From: Pseudooceanicola endophyticus
Lineage (GTDB): Bacteria; Pseudomonadota; Alphaproteobacteria; Rhodobacterales; Rhodobacteraceae
NCBI RefSeq assembly: GCF_018760365.1
Contig: NZ_JAHIAB010000002.1
Coordinates: 496,001-560,000, forward strand
Direction: 5' to 3'
DNA: 64,000 bases
In this document: in pieces, positions 19,226 through 28,265 of the stretch
Numbering within the stretch: position 1 is the stretch's first letter
Layout: each line of letters starts with the position of its first letter
Position numbers and translations under genes: made by a program
The notes under the pieces: model-generated
What the model was told of the DNA's origin: nothing
What the model saw: the letters and a program-made list of their open reading frames with translations, nothing else
Database searches by the model: none

Positions 19226-20226
19226 GCACCGGCCTCCGGCGGACGGCCCAGCGGCACGATGTCCAGTTCGTCCAGCTTGGCGATGACCCGGTCGAAGCGG
19301 AAGGGCGCCGGGGTCTGCGGATAGCGCGTCAGCTCGGTCGGATCGCCCAGGGTGTGGAAGAAGGGTTCGAAGATGCCCGGTTGCAGCCAGCCGATCATGT
19401 TCGTGAAGGGGCGCAGGAACTGGTAGGCATGGGGCGTGCCGCGCGGCACGAAGCAGAAATCGCCCGGTGCCAGTTCGATCAGCTCGTCTCCGGCCTTCAG
19501 GCGCATCGCCCCGTCGAGGCAGAAGAACAGCTCGTCGTGCAGCAGGTGCTTGTGCGGCGGGATCATGTCGCCCTGGGGGCCCTGGGTCATCACCGAAAGA
19601 TACTGGTCGCCGGTCTGCCTGTTGCCGGCCACGAAGGTGAACAGCTGATCGGCGACCAGCAGGCGTTCGCCCATGCCCGCTTCCAGCACGTAGGGCACAG
19701 AGGTCTCGGGCAGGGTGGTCAGGGCTTCGGCGAAATCCGTGCCCTCGGGCAGGGCGCCCAGAACGGTGGTGCCGGGGAAGTCGCCCTTCAGCAGGTCGGC
19801 GGGGCCGGTGGCGTCATCCTCGGCGGGGATGAAGCCGTCATAGGGGGCGCCGGCCAGCAGGCTGTCGAGCGCGGTTGCGGTGGCATAGGCCATCAGCACC
19901 GTGCGGGCACGCGTCATGACAAAGCCGTAGGCGGTGCCGGCGGGCACCAGCGCGCTGTCGCCGCGCCCCATCCGGTAGCGCTGGCCGTCCAGCACCAGCT
20001 CCAGCGCGCCATCCAGCACATAGAGCGTCACATGGGCCTCGGAATGGCTGAGCAGCGGCAGGCCGCTGCCCTTGGCGCCGGTCAGCATGTGCAGCGTGTA
20101 GGCACCTTCGGATTCCGCGCCCGAGACATAGGTCGAGGCGACCATGCCCGCGACGGCGCGGCGCGGGCCTGCGCCATTGCGGATGCCATAGGGCGCGCGG
20201 GCGCCGGGAAGAACGTTGAACTCCAT
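19222..20226 (-). CDS. Quercetin 2,3-dioxygenase-like bicupin
   Basis: A 334-aa protein with two cupin domains. The second (about residues 225-290) has the full metal-ligand set in PPHKHLLHDELFF and the quercetinase-like closing GIFEPFFHTLGDP. The first (about 60-110) reads LLSHSEAHVTLYVLDG, with the usual HxH and Glu only partly kept, so one active metal centre is likely. Quercetinases cleave flavonols to a depside, which a linked esterase can hydrolyse; the coupled alpha/beta hydrolase fits this, though the true substrate is unknown. Start 20226 has AGAGGA upstream. A LysR regulator lies upstream on the same strand. Confidence 0.75.
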   Translation of the reverse strand: MEFNVLPGARAPYGIRNGAGPRRAVAGMVASTYVSGAESEGAYTLHMLTGAKGSGLPLLSHSEAHVTLYVLDGALELVLDGQRYRMGRGDSALVPAGTAYGFVMTRARTVLMAYATATALDSLLAGAPYDGFIPAEDDATGPADLLKGDFPGTTVLGALPEGTDFAEALTTLPETSVPYVLEAGMGERLLVADQLFTFVAGNRQTGDQYLSVMTQGPQGDMIPPHKHLLHDELFFCLDGAMRLKAGDELIELAPGDFCFVPRGTPHAYQFLRPFTNMIGWLQPGIFEPFFHTLGDPTELTRYPQTPAPFRFDRVIAKLDELDIVPLGRPPEAGA

Positions 20227-20330
20227 GAATGTCCTCTTGCAATCAGGGAAATCCGCCCCGTCGGGGCGTTGGCCCCTGTCTAGGCGAGGCGCGGTCATTT
20301 GAAAAATTGATTGATTGGATTTTCATGCAT

Positions 20331-21248
20331 TCATGAAAGTGAAAGGTGATTCGGCTCAGGGGTTTGCGCCAGCTGTTCGACGATCCATTGCAGCCCGTGA
20401 TCATGATCGCGGCGCCGGTTCCACTGCACAACGATGGTGTTGGCGGCCACGGCGAAGGGCAGCGGATGCAGCCTCAGGGGCAGGTGATCGGCAAAGCGGC
20501 GCGCCAGCCGGGCGGGCAGGGTGCCGATGCGGTCGGTGCCGATCAGGTACCAGGGCATCTGCGACTGGCTTGAGACGGTGACGGCACTGTTGAGCGGCCC
20601 GTGCGCCTGCTCGATGATCGCGTGGTCGATGGGCATCTTGCGCTCCGGCCCGATCAGCACGGTGACGTGATCGGCGGCCAGGTAATCCTTGGCACTGACG
20701 CCCTTGTCCCAGCGGCTGCCCCGGGCGGTGACGATGACGAAGGGCTCCTCGTGCAGGGCGCGGCTGGGATGGCCGGGGGCGGCGAACTGGCGCGGGATCA
20801 CCAGCAGATCGACCAGCCCGCGCTCCAGGTGGGTCTGCGGCTTGTCGATCGCGGGGCGGATGGTCAGCCGGGTCTGCGGGGCGATCCGGGCCAGGTGGGC
20901 GGCGGCGGCGGACAGGAACTCGGTCGCCAGGGCATCGGGGGCCATGATGGTGACATGGGCGGGGCCGCGCGCCGGGCCGTCGCCGGGGGGGCTCAGCAGG
21001 CGGTCGTGGATCTGTGCGAGGACCTGGGGCAGGTCCTCCTTCAGGCGGCGGGCGCGGTCGGTCAGCACCAGGGCGCGGCCGTCGCGGCGCAGCAGGTCGT
21101 CGCCCAGTGCCTCGCGCAGCCGCGCCAGCGCGTTGGAGGTCGCCGCCTGACTGAGGTTCAGCCGTTCCGCCGCCCGGCTGACCGAGGCAGTGTCCAGAAG
21201 CGCATCCAGCGCCACCAGCAGGTTGAGGTCGAGACCGTGAAAACGCAT
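20331..21248 (-). CDS. LysR-family transcriptional regulator
   Basis: A 305-aa protein with the N-terminal LysR winged helix (DLNLLVALDALLDTASVSRAAERLNLSQAATSNALARLRE) split here into the usual helix-turn-helix spanning about residues 5-60, followed by the two-subdomain effector-binding region. The start at 21248 has AGGAGG upstream. The gene lies 104 bp upstream of the bicupin/hydrolase pair on the same strand and most plausibly controls it. The sequence of the helix resembles NodD/LinR-like members that answer to aromatic compounds; this is inference. Confidence 0.88.
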   Translation of the reverse strand: MRFHGLDLNLLVALDALLDTASVSRAAERLNLSQAATSNALARLREALGDDLLRRDGRALVLTDRARRLKEDLPQVLAQIHDRLLSPPGDGPARGPAHVTIMAPDALATEFLSAAAAHLARIAPQTRLTIRPAIDKPQTHLERGLVDLLVIPRQFAAPGHPSRALHEEPFVIVTARGSRWDKGVSAKDYLAADHVTVLIGPERKMPIDHAIIEQAHGPLNSAVTVSSQSQMPWYLIGTDRIGTLPARLARRFADHLPLRLHPLPFAVAANTIVVQWNRRRDHDHGLQWIVEQLAQTPEPNHLSLS

Positions 21249-21281
21249 GGCATCCTCCTGCACGGGGGACCTTCGGTCTAG

Positions 21282-22301
<1,020 letters not shown>

Positions 22302-22324
22302 TCCGCGGCCCCGGAAGGGTGTGA

Positions 22325-22340
22325 AGGGCGGTCCCGCCCT
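22325..22340 (+). terminator. Possible terminator hairpin after bluB
   Basis: AGGGCGG / CCGCCCT around a very short centre, 24 bases after the bluB stop; no strong T tract. Confidence 0.4.
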
Positions 22341-22473
22341 CTAAGTGGCCAGTCGGAATTTTGATTTCGGGTCTGCAGGTTACGGTATGGGGCGCGCGCC
22401 CATGCTGGCGCCGAAGCCGGCGGGACCCTGCCTGTTTTCTGTTGCCTTGGAGCCCGGTCTGGTGCCTTCTTTC

Positions 22474-22605
22474 AAGGCCCAAGGCCCAAGGCCCAAGGCC
22501 CAAGGCCCAAGGCCCAAGGCCCAAGGCCCAAGGCCCAAGGCCCAAGGCCCAAGGCCCAAGGCCCAAGGCCCAAGGCCCAAGGCCCAAGGCCCAAGGCCCA
22601 AGGCC
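22474..22605. repeat. Perfect 7-bp minisatellite (AAGGCCC)n
   Basis: Eighteen exact copies of AAGGCCC plus six more bases. The unit contains the palindrome GGCC. As no frame meets a stop within it, it creates false open frames on both strands. No flanking gene includes it. Confidence 0.97.
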
Positions 22606-22879
22606 GGGCGATCTCTCTGGGGGATCGCAGTCATCGGACGCCAGGTTTTGAGCTTTTCCGCCCATCGCCGGGCTGGCCCGCTTGAGCGTGCACGACACCT
22701 TTGAGCGAGTCCGGTGGCCAATCCCGTAGGGAGATCGCCCTCTGCCTGCTGCCTCCGGATTATCGCGGTTTTCACAGACCGAGAGGCGTTTCGGGCCGCG
22801 TTATGCCGCCATGGGAATCTGCCGGAACGACGGGTCTTGGGACGGCCCGGATAGCGAGGCTCAGAGCGCGTGTATGGAC

Positions 22880-22960
22880 TTTGCAACACCCAGAAGCATC
22901 CTTTGCAAAGCGCATCGAGGCGAGAAGACCTTTGCAAACGGAGTTGGCGAAATTTGCAAA
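22880..22960. promoter_or_regulatory. Cluster of four TTTGCAA(A) motifs
   Basis: TTTGCAAC at 22880, TTTGCAAA at 22902, 22931 and 22953. Start-to-start spacings are 22, 29 and 22. TTTGCAAA is the half-site I associate with ScfR-type acyl-CoA-responsive regulators (PccR, RamB). The same motif pair with spacing 22 recurs at 55700-55729. No gene start lies close downstream. Confidence 0.4.
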
Positions 22961-23106
22961 GGTAACCCTCGGCACCTGAGGCTTTGGAAGACTTGGCAAG
23001 GGCCATGTGGCTTGCCGGCAGATCGGGCGAAGCGCTGGGCTCGGGACAAGCCAACGCCGTGAAGGCGGCGAAGACCATCCTGCGGGCCAGCAAACCTGCA
23101 GCTAGG

Positions 23107-23346
23107 AAAGCCACCAGACCGGAAAGCCAGCGGACGGGCAAACCATTGGACCGGCAGACCATTGAATCGGCAGATCATTGATGCGGCAGGCGATTGGACC
23201 GGAAGTAAATTGAATGGGCGGGCCATTGGATCTGTAAACCATTGGATGGGAAGGCCATTGGGCCCTTAGTCCATTGGATCGGCAGACCAGCGGACCAGTG
23301 GACGGGTAGACCGCCAAACCGTAGAACTGCCAGGCCGCCAGACCGG
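23107..23346. repeat. Degenerate 16-bp tandem repeat, 15 units
   Basis: Fifteen consecutive 16-base units with consensus close to CAGACCATTGGATCGG (for example at 23139, 23155, 23235). The period is kept exactly over 240 bases although units differ by several bases, showing an old array that has diverged by substitution, not by indels. Confidence 0.85.
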
Positions 23347-23766
23347 CGGGACGCAAAAACAGCAGGCCGAAAAACCTGCGCCCGGAACATCAAGCCTGTG
23401 TAAGCCCTGCCGGGGCGCTGTCCGGAGCCTCGAAACGGTCGTTCCGGGCCATGCCCCGCCGCATGGTCGACCTGGCCCGGCCTGGCCGGAGGCAGGCGGG
23501 ACGCGGCAAAGGGCCGAACCAGGGGGCGGGCCGGTTTGTCCGGGCGCAACAGGTCGGATGCGCCCGACAGGGTCTGCCGGATGAGGCCCGTTGGCGTGCC
23601 GACCGGACGCAACGGCGGCCCTCGGGGCGGTGCGGTCTTCGGGCTGCGGCAGGGCCGGGTAGCTGAAATTTCGTCTTTGATTGGCATACAGGGGCCGCGA
23701 CTTCCCTTTTGGGTTGATCTTGGCGCGGGGCTGCGCAGCGCTGGGGGCATCGTCTGGAGAGCTGCG

Positions 23767-25107
23767 ATGAAGACACCTGCCGAAACGCTCAGGCTGCGCC
23801 TGCGTGCCCCGATGGCCCTGCCGCCGAATGCCCCCTTCGTGATGTCGCCGCTGCTGCTGGCGACCCTTGCCGCCTGTGCGGGGGGCGGTGGAACGCCGAA
23901 CGAGAGCGGCACCATTGCCGGGGCCGGGGGGCTGGTCGTGCTGGGACGCGTCAGCGGGCTCAGCTTTGCCAACGAGGACGGCGTGATGCCGACCTTCTTT
24001 TCCCCCTATGCCGCCGATCTGAACGGTGACGGCATCACCGATTTCGTCATCGCGGCCGGCAGCTATCCCCCCGATGACCCGGCCAGCTTCGCGCCGCAGA
24101 TCCTGCTGTCCGGGACCGATGGCTACACGGTCATCGACGATCTGACCACCGGCACCACCCATCCGCGGGAACTGGACACCGGCGATTTCAACGGCGACGG
24201 GGTGACCGATTTCATCCTGATCGGCCATGGCTACGATGCCGATCCCTTCCCGGGAGAGACCAACGCCCTTTACCTCGGGACCGGCAGCGGCTTTGAGGAC
24301 GCGTCCGACTGGTTGCCCGACAGCGCCGATTTCAGCCATTCGGTCACCGTCTCGGACATCAATGGCGATGGTTATGACGACATCTTCATCGGCAATATCT
24401 GGGGCGAGGAACAGGTGCTGCCCTACCTGCTGATCAACCAGGGCGGCAGCGGATTTGCGAAGCTGGCGCTGAATGCCGATGTCTTCGACTATACCGCCGG
24501 CAGCGCCTCCGGGACCCGGCTTTACACCACCTCGCTGTTTGCCGATCTGGATGGCGACGGCACCGACAGCCTGATCCTGGGGATGGACAAGAACTCCAGC
24601 TCGCTGATCCTCGATTTCGATCCCCTGACCGAGGATTTCATCGTCTCGCAGACCTTGCCGGACGGGGTCTTCGGGCGCAGCAGCGTGACCGTCGATATCC
24701 AGGTCGGCGACGTCAACGGGGACGGGCTGGCCGATATCGTGATGAGCCAGACGCCCGAGGATTACGACGGGCGCGGCCTGCAGCTTCTGCTGCAGACCGC
24801 CGATGGCAGTTTCGAGGATGCCACGGCCAGCGCCTTTGACGGGTTCGACACCTCAGGCGACTGGATCATGTTCATCCTGCTGGACGATTTCGATGGCGAC
24901 GGCGATCTGGACCTCGCCGGCACCAATGCCTTCGGACTGACGCTGCTGGAGAACGACGGCACGGGCCGGTTCACCGATCTGACCGATGGCGGCGTGCTGG
25001 GGGGCTCCGAGGACAGCCTGGTCACTTTCGATTACGCCCTCTCGGAGATCTACGCGCTGAGTTTCACCTCCGGCGACAGCACCATCGTGATCGAGCAATA
25101 TGCCTGA
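23767..25107 (+). CDS. FG-GAP/VCBS-repeat lipoprotein
   Basis: A 446-aa exported protein with a lipobox LAAC (residues about 34-37 of the encoded frame) after a hydrophobic stretch, then at least six calcium-binding FG-GAP/VCBS repeats of the type DLNGDGITDFV, DFNGDGVTDFI, DINGDGYDDIF, DLDGDGTDSL, DVNGDGLADIV and DFDGDGDLDLA. These form a beta-propeller, usually for surface binding or adhesion. The ATG at 23767 has GGAG upstream; the signal sequence could equally begin at the ATG at 23842. The protein is acidic. It is convergent with the L,D-transpeptidase gene and has no obvious partner. Confidence 0.8.
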   Translation: MKTPAETLRLRLRAPMALPPNAPFVMSPLLLATLAACAGGGGTPNESGTIAGAGGLVVLGRVSGLSFANEDGVMPTFFSPYAADLNGDGITDFVIAAGSYPPDDPASFAPQILLSGTDGYTVIDDLTTGTTHPRELDTGDFNGDGVTDFILIGHGYDADPFPGETNALYLGTGSGFEDASDWLPDSADFSHSVTVSDINGDGYDDIFIGNIWGEEQVLPYLLINQGGSGFAKLALNADVFDYTAGSASGTRLYTTSLFADLDGDGTDSLILGMDKNSSSLILDFDPLTEDFIVSQTLPDGVFGRSSVTVDIQVGDVNGDGLADIVMSQTPEDYDGRGLQLLLQTADGSFEDATASAFDGFDTSGDWIMFILLDDFDGDGDLDLAGTNAFGLTLLENDGTGRFTDLTDGGVLGGSEDSLVTFDYALSEIYALSFTSGDSTIVIEQYA

Positions 25108-25113
25108 GGCGGA

Positions 25114-25668
25114 TCAGATCAGCCGGACCTGGGTGCCGATGGGCGCCAGCTCGAACAGCTCTTCGATCTTGCTGTTGTAAAGGCCGATGCAGCCGTCCGA
25201 GGATCGCCGGCCGATCTTGCGGGTGTCCTGGGTGCCGTGGATCGCATAGGCGGGCCAGCTGAGATACATCGCCCGGGTGCCCAGCGGATTGGCGGGGCCG
25301 GGCGGGATCGGCTTCCAGTCGGGGTGGCGTTCCAGCTGGGACCGGGTCGGTGTCCAGGAGGGGCCGACGCGCTTGCGCACGATCTCGGTATAGCCGCGCT
25401 TGGTCAGCTCGTCCGTCAGCGGCACCGAGGTCGGGTAGATCTTGTAGACCGACCCGTCATGGTTCCAGAAATGCAGCGCGCGGGAGGTGGTGTCGGCCAC
25501 GATGGCGCCCTTGCCGAGATGGTCGAAATGGTCCTGCCAGTCCTGGCGCGCGAAGCTCGAGATATTGTGGCGGGCGATCTCGGCGCTGGCCAGCGCCGGG
25601 CTGGCCAGCGTGGTGGCGGCGGCAAGGCCGCCAAGCAGCACATGGCGGCGGCCGGGGGTAAGGGTCAT
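25114..25668 (-). CDS. L,D-transpeptidase (YkuD domain), Tat-exported
   Basis: Crosslinks peptidoglycan 3-3 or anchors proteins to it. The 184-aa protein has a twin-arginine signal (RRHVLLGGLAAATTLASPALA) and the YkuD catalytic motif with His144 (AIHGT) and Cys160 (SSDGCIGLYN). The start at 25668 has AGGAGG upstream. It diverges from a two-component system, with two PmrA/QseB-type boxes in the gap, so it is a likely target of that system. Confidence 0.9.
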   Translation of the reverse strand: MTLTPGRRHVLLGGLAAATTLASPALASAEIARHNISSFARQDWQDHFDHLGKGAIVADTTSRALHFWNHDGSVYKIYPTSVPLTDELTKRGYTEIVRKRVGPSWTPTRSQLERHPDWKPIPPGPANPLGTRAMYLSWPAYAIHGTQDTRKIGRRSSDGCIGLYNSKIEELFELAPIGTQVRLI

Positions 25669-25731
25669 GATAACCTCCTGGGTCGTGAAAGGGCGGGGGC
25701 GGACCCCCGGGGCCTTGTTCTGCACCCGGGC

Positions 25732-25748
25732 CTTAAGCCAGCCTTAAG
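25732..25748. promoter_or_regulatory. PmrA/QseB-type box 1
   Basis: CTTAAG-CCAGC-CTTAAG: two identical hexamers with 5-base spacer, fitting the YTTAAK-N5-YTTAAK box of PmrA-type response regulators. It lies 63 bases upstream of the L,D-transpeptidase start. Confidence 0.65.
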
Positions 25749-25796
25749 GCCCCGCAGCGCCCTTGCGGGAAGGTGCCGGGCACGGCAGACAGAGGC

Positions 25797-25813
25797 CTTA
25801 AGACTGGCTTAAG
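25797..25813. promoter_or_regulatory. PmrA/QseB-type box 2
   Basis: CTTAAG-ACTGG-CTTAAG: same architecture as box 1, 52 bases upstream of the response regulator start. The pair of boxes is 65 bases apart, start to start. Confidence 0.65.
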
Positions 25814-25865
25814 CTGGGCCGGGCACCGCACGCGGGTCCGGGCGCGTGCCCCTGAAGGAGACAGA

Positions 25866-26549
25866 ATGCGAATCCTGATCGTCGAGGACGACGCGGTGCT
25901 GGCGGACGGGCTGCTCGTCGGGCTGCGGCTGTGCGGGTTCACCCCCGATCACGTCGGCGATCTGGCCGATGCCCGCGCCGCCCTGGCCACGGCCGAGTTC
26001 GAGGCGATGATCCTTGACGTGATGCTGCCCGATGGGCTGGGCCTTGATCTGCTGAGAGAGATGCGTGCGGCCCAGAGCACCCTGCCGGTGCTGCTGCTGA
26101 CCGCCCGCGACCGGGTGCGCGACCGGGTCGAAGGTCTGGATCTGGGCGCCGACGACTACCTGGGCAAGCCCTTCGACCTGGAGGAGCTGGCGGCCCGGCT
26201 GCGCGCCATGCTGCGGCGGCGCGGCGGGCGGGGTACGGCGGGGCTGTCCTGGAACGGGCTTTCGGTCGATCCGGCGACGCTGTCGGGGCAGCAGGACGGG
26301 CGCGCGGTCAGTTTCTCGCGCCGGGAATTCGCCGTGCTGCAGGCGCTGCTCGAACATCCCGGCCATATCCTGTCGCGCGGCACGCTGGAGGATCGCCTCT
26401 ACGGCTGGCAGGATGAAATAGAGAGCAATGCCGTGGAGGTCCATGTCCACAATCTGCGCGCCAAGCTGGGCCGCGGCTTCATCGAAACCGTGCGGGGCCT
26501 GGGCTACCGCGTGGCCCAGGGGGAGGGTGCGCCATCTCGATCCGGCTGA
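25866..26549 (+). CDS. OmpR-family response regulator (QseB/PmrA/TctD type)
   Basis: A 227-aa regulator with an N-terminal receiver (phosphoacceptor Asp51 in LDVMLPDG, Lys102 in GKPF) and a C-terminal winged helix ending HVHNLRAKLGRGFIETVRGLGYRV. The start at 25866 follows GAAGGAGAC. It overlaps the kinase gene by 16 bases. Two CTTAAG-N5-CTTAAG boxes in the upstream gap suit its subfamily and suggest control of itself and of the divergent L,D-transpeptidase. Confidence 0.93.
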   Translation: MRILIVEDDAVLADGLLVGLRLCGFTPDHVGDLADARAALATAEFEAMILDVMLPDGLGLDLLREMRAAQSTLPVLLLTARDRVRDRVEGLDLGADDYLGKPFDLEELAARLRAMLRRRGGRGTAGLSWNGLSVDPATLSGQQDGRAVSFSRREFAVLQALLEHPGHILSRGTLEDRLYGWQDEIESNAVEVHVHNLRAKLGRGFIETVRGLGYRVAQGEGAPSRSG

Positions 26550-27868
26550 GACTGATCCTGATCCTGTGCCTGGCCACCGGCGCGGTCTGGCTGTCGGCGG
26601 TGGTCTGGATCGATTATTCGACCCGCGCCAAGGTGGAGGCCGTGCTGGACGCCCGACTGGAAGAGGCTGCGCGCATGGTGTCCTCGCTTCTGTCGGACCA
26701 CCGGATCGCGGTGGCGGGGCCGGGATCCTTGCCCGCGACGCTCCATGCGCTGCCCGGCGACACGGTGACCCGCCAGCTTTCGTGCCAGATCTGGTCGCTC
26801 AGCGGCACGCTGGTCGGCCGTTCCGGCGGCGCGCCCCGTGACAGTCTGGCGGCCACCGCGCAGGAGGGGTTCTCGCGTTCGGTGGTCGATGGCGAGGGCT
26901 GGCGCGTCTACGCCCTGACCAACGAGGCACTGGGCCTGCGGGTGATGGTCGGCGACAGCCTGGCGGTGCGCGACCGGCTGGTGCGCGACGTGATCGAGGG
27001 GCTGCTGGTCCCCGCGGCTGTGATCCTGCCGCTGCTGGCATTGCTGATCTGGATCAGCGTGGCGCGCGGCCTGGCGCCCCTCGACCGGCTGACCCGGGAG
27101 CTGCATGACCGCGCGCCCTCTGATCTCAGCCCGCTGGCCGCCGGCCCCGCCGCCAGAGAGATCCGCCCGGTGCGGGCCGCGCTTGACCGCCTGCTGGCCC
27201 GCGTGGCGGCGGCGCGCGAGGCCGAGCGCGATTTCACCACCTACGCCGCGCATGAGTTGAAGACCCCGCTGGCCGGGCTGCGCACCCAGGCCCAGGTGGT
27301 GCGTCTGGCGCCCGATGCCGAAACCCGCGCCAGCGCGATCCGCGCCATCGAGACCTCGGTCGATCGCACCGACCGGATGGTGCGCCAGCTTCTGGAACTG
27401 GCCGAGGTCGACCGCGCCGTTCCCCATCCCGAACCCTGCGACCTGCGGGCGCTGCTGCATCAGGTGGCCGAGGATCTGGGGCCTCTGGCCCGAAGCCGTG
27501 ACGTCGCGTTCCGGATCGCGCCGGGGCCGGAGGCGCGCTGCGACACGACCCCCTTCCTGCTGGGCGCGGCGCTGCGCAATGTGGCCGAGAATGCGGTGCT
27601 GGCCTCCTCTCCGGGCGGCGCGGTCCTGCTGTCGGTGTGGCAGGCGCGGGGCCTCGAAGTGCGCGACCAAGGGCCCGGTCTGCCCGAGGCGCTGCGCCCC
27701 CGGGTGACCGAACGCTTCACCCGCGGTCCCACCAGCGCGCCCCAGGGCAGCGGGCTGGGCCTGTCGATCACCGCCAGCGCCATGGAGCGGCTGGGGGGCA
27801 GGGTCAGCTTCGCCGATGCGCCGGGGGGCGGGCTGATCGTCCGGCTGGATCTGGGCCCGCTGGCCTGA
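26534..27868 (+). CDS. Sensor histidine kinase (QseC/TctE type) with apparent ATC start
   Basis: Inner-membrane kinase, 444 aa from the proposed start. It has an N-terminal membrane helix (LRLILILCLATGAVWLSAVVW), a periplasmic region, a second helix (VPAAVILPLLALLIWISVA), HAMP, HisKA with AAHELKTPLAGL (His240), and an HATPase with NVAENAV, RDQGPGLP and GSGLGLSI. No ATG, GTG or TTG precedes the first helix in this frame. The codon where family members start (M)SIRLRL is ATC at 26534, with GGAGG 7 bases upstream. A GTG at 26600 would delete the first helix; a CTG at 26546 is another option. Confidence 0.85.
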   Translation: MSIRLRLILILCLATGAVWLSAVVWIDYSTRAKVEAVLDARLEEAARMVSSLLSDHRIAVAGPGSLPATLHALPGDTVTRQLSCQIWSLSGTLVGRSGGAPRDSLAATAQEGFSRSVVDGEGWRVYALTNEALGLRVMVGDSLAVRDRLVRDVIEGLLVPAAVILPLLALLIWISVARGLAPLDRLTRELHDRAPSDLSPLAAGPAAREIRPVRAALDRLLARVAAAREAERDFTTYAAHELKTPLAGLRTQAQVVRLAPDAETRASAIRAIETSVDRTDRMVRQLLELAEVDRAVPHPEPCDLRALLHQVAEDLGPLARSRDVAFRIAPGPEARCDTTPFLLGAALRNVAENAVLASSPGGAVLLSVWQARGLEVRDQGPGLPEALRPRVTERFTRGPTSAPQGSGLGLSITASAMERLGGRVSFADAPGGGLIVRLDLGPLA

Positions 27869-28265
27869 AGCAGAGCTGTGGGCCCGTGCGGGGCCATGGC
27901 GGCAGGGGTGGTTCCGGGGCAGCGTAAGGTTTGTCCGGAAGGCACTGGTCTGCAATGGAATTGCCGGCTGTGTGCTGAAAGCGGATTGACTTGACCTGCC
28001 CGTCAGGCCGTGATTTTCCGCGCCAACCGCGCCAACCGCGCCAACCGCGCCAACCGCGCCAACCGCGCCAACCGCGCCAACCGCGCCAACCGCGCCAACC
28101 GCGCCAACCGCGCCAACCGCGCCAACCGCGCCAACCGCGCCAACCGCGCCAACCGCGCCAACCGCGCCAACCGCGCCAACCGCGCCAACCGCGCCAACCG
28201 CGCCAACCGCGCCAACCGCGCCAACCGCGCCAACCGCGCCAACCGCGCCAACCGCGCCAACCGGA
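27869..28265. other. Intergenic region with 9-bp minisatellite
   Basis: No gene. The first 150 bases after the kinase hold no strong terminator; the rest is a 27-copy 9-bp array (28021-28263) ending two bases before the stop codon of the convergent receiver-kinase gene. Confidence 0.75.
28021..28263. repeat. Perfect 9-bp minisatellite (CGCCAACCG)n
   Basis: Twenty-seven exact copies of CGCCAACCG between convergent genes. In frame it would encode Ala-Asn-Arg repeats, and Leu-Ala-Arg or Val-Gly-Ala on the other strand, but no gene signal supports translation. Confidence 0.97.

Larger units (their letters stand above)
22302..23766. other. Non-coding repeat-rich region (1.5 kb)
   Basis: No credible gene: the open frames here lack ribosome sites and owe their length to GC-rich repeats. 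It holds a 7-bp minisatellite (22474-22605), a 16-bp degenerate tandem repeat (23107-23346), a cluster of four TTTGCAA motifs (22880-22960) and a 10-bp inverted repeat (22606-22615 / 22731-22740). The last 400 bases before 23767 show nothing beyond likely promoter DNA of the FG-GAP gene. Confidence 0.7.

Noticed and set aside
22361-22704. Open frames encoding KAQGPRP or ALGLGPW repeats
   Set aside because: They exist only because the AAGGCCC array has no stop in any frame; no start signals.
22474-28263. Tandem arrays as possible CRISPR
   Set aside because: Units of 7, 9 and 16 bases are contiguous with no spacers and no cas genes in the window.
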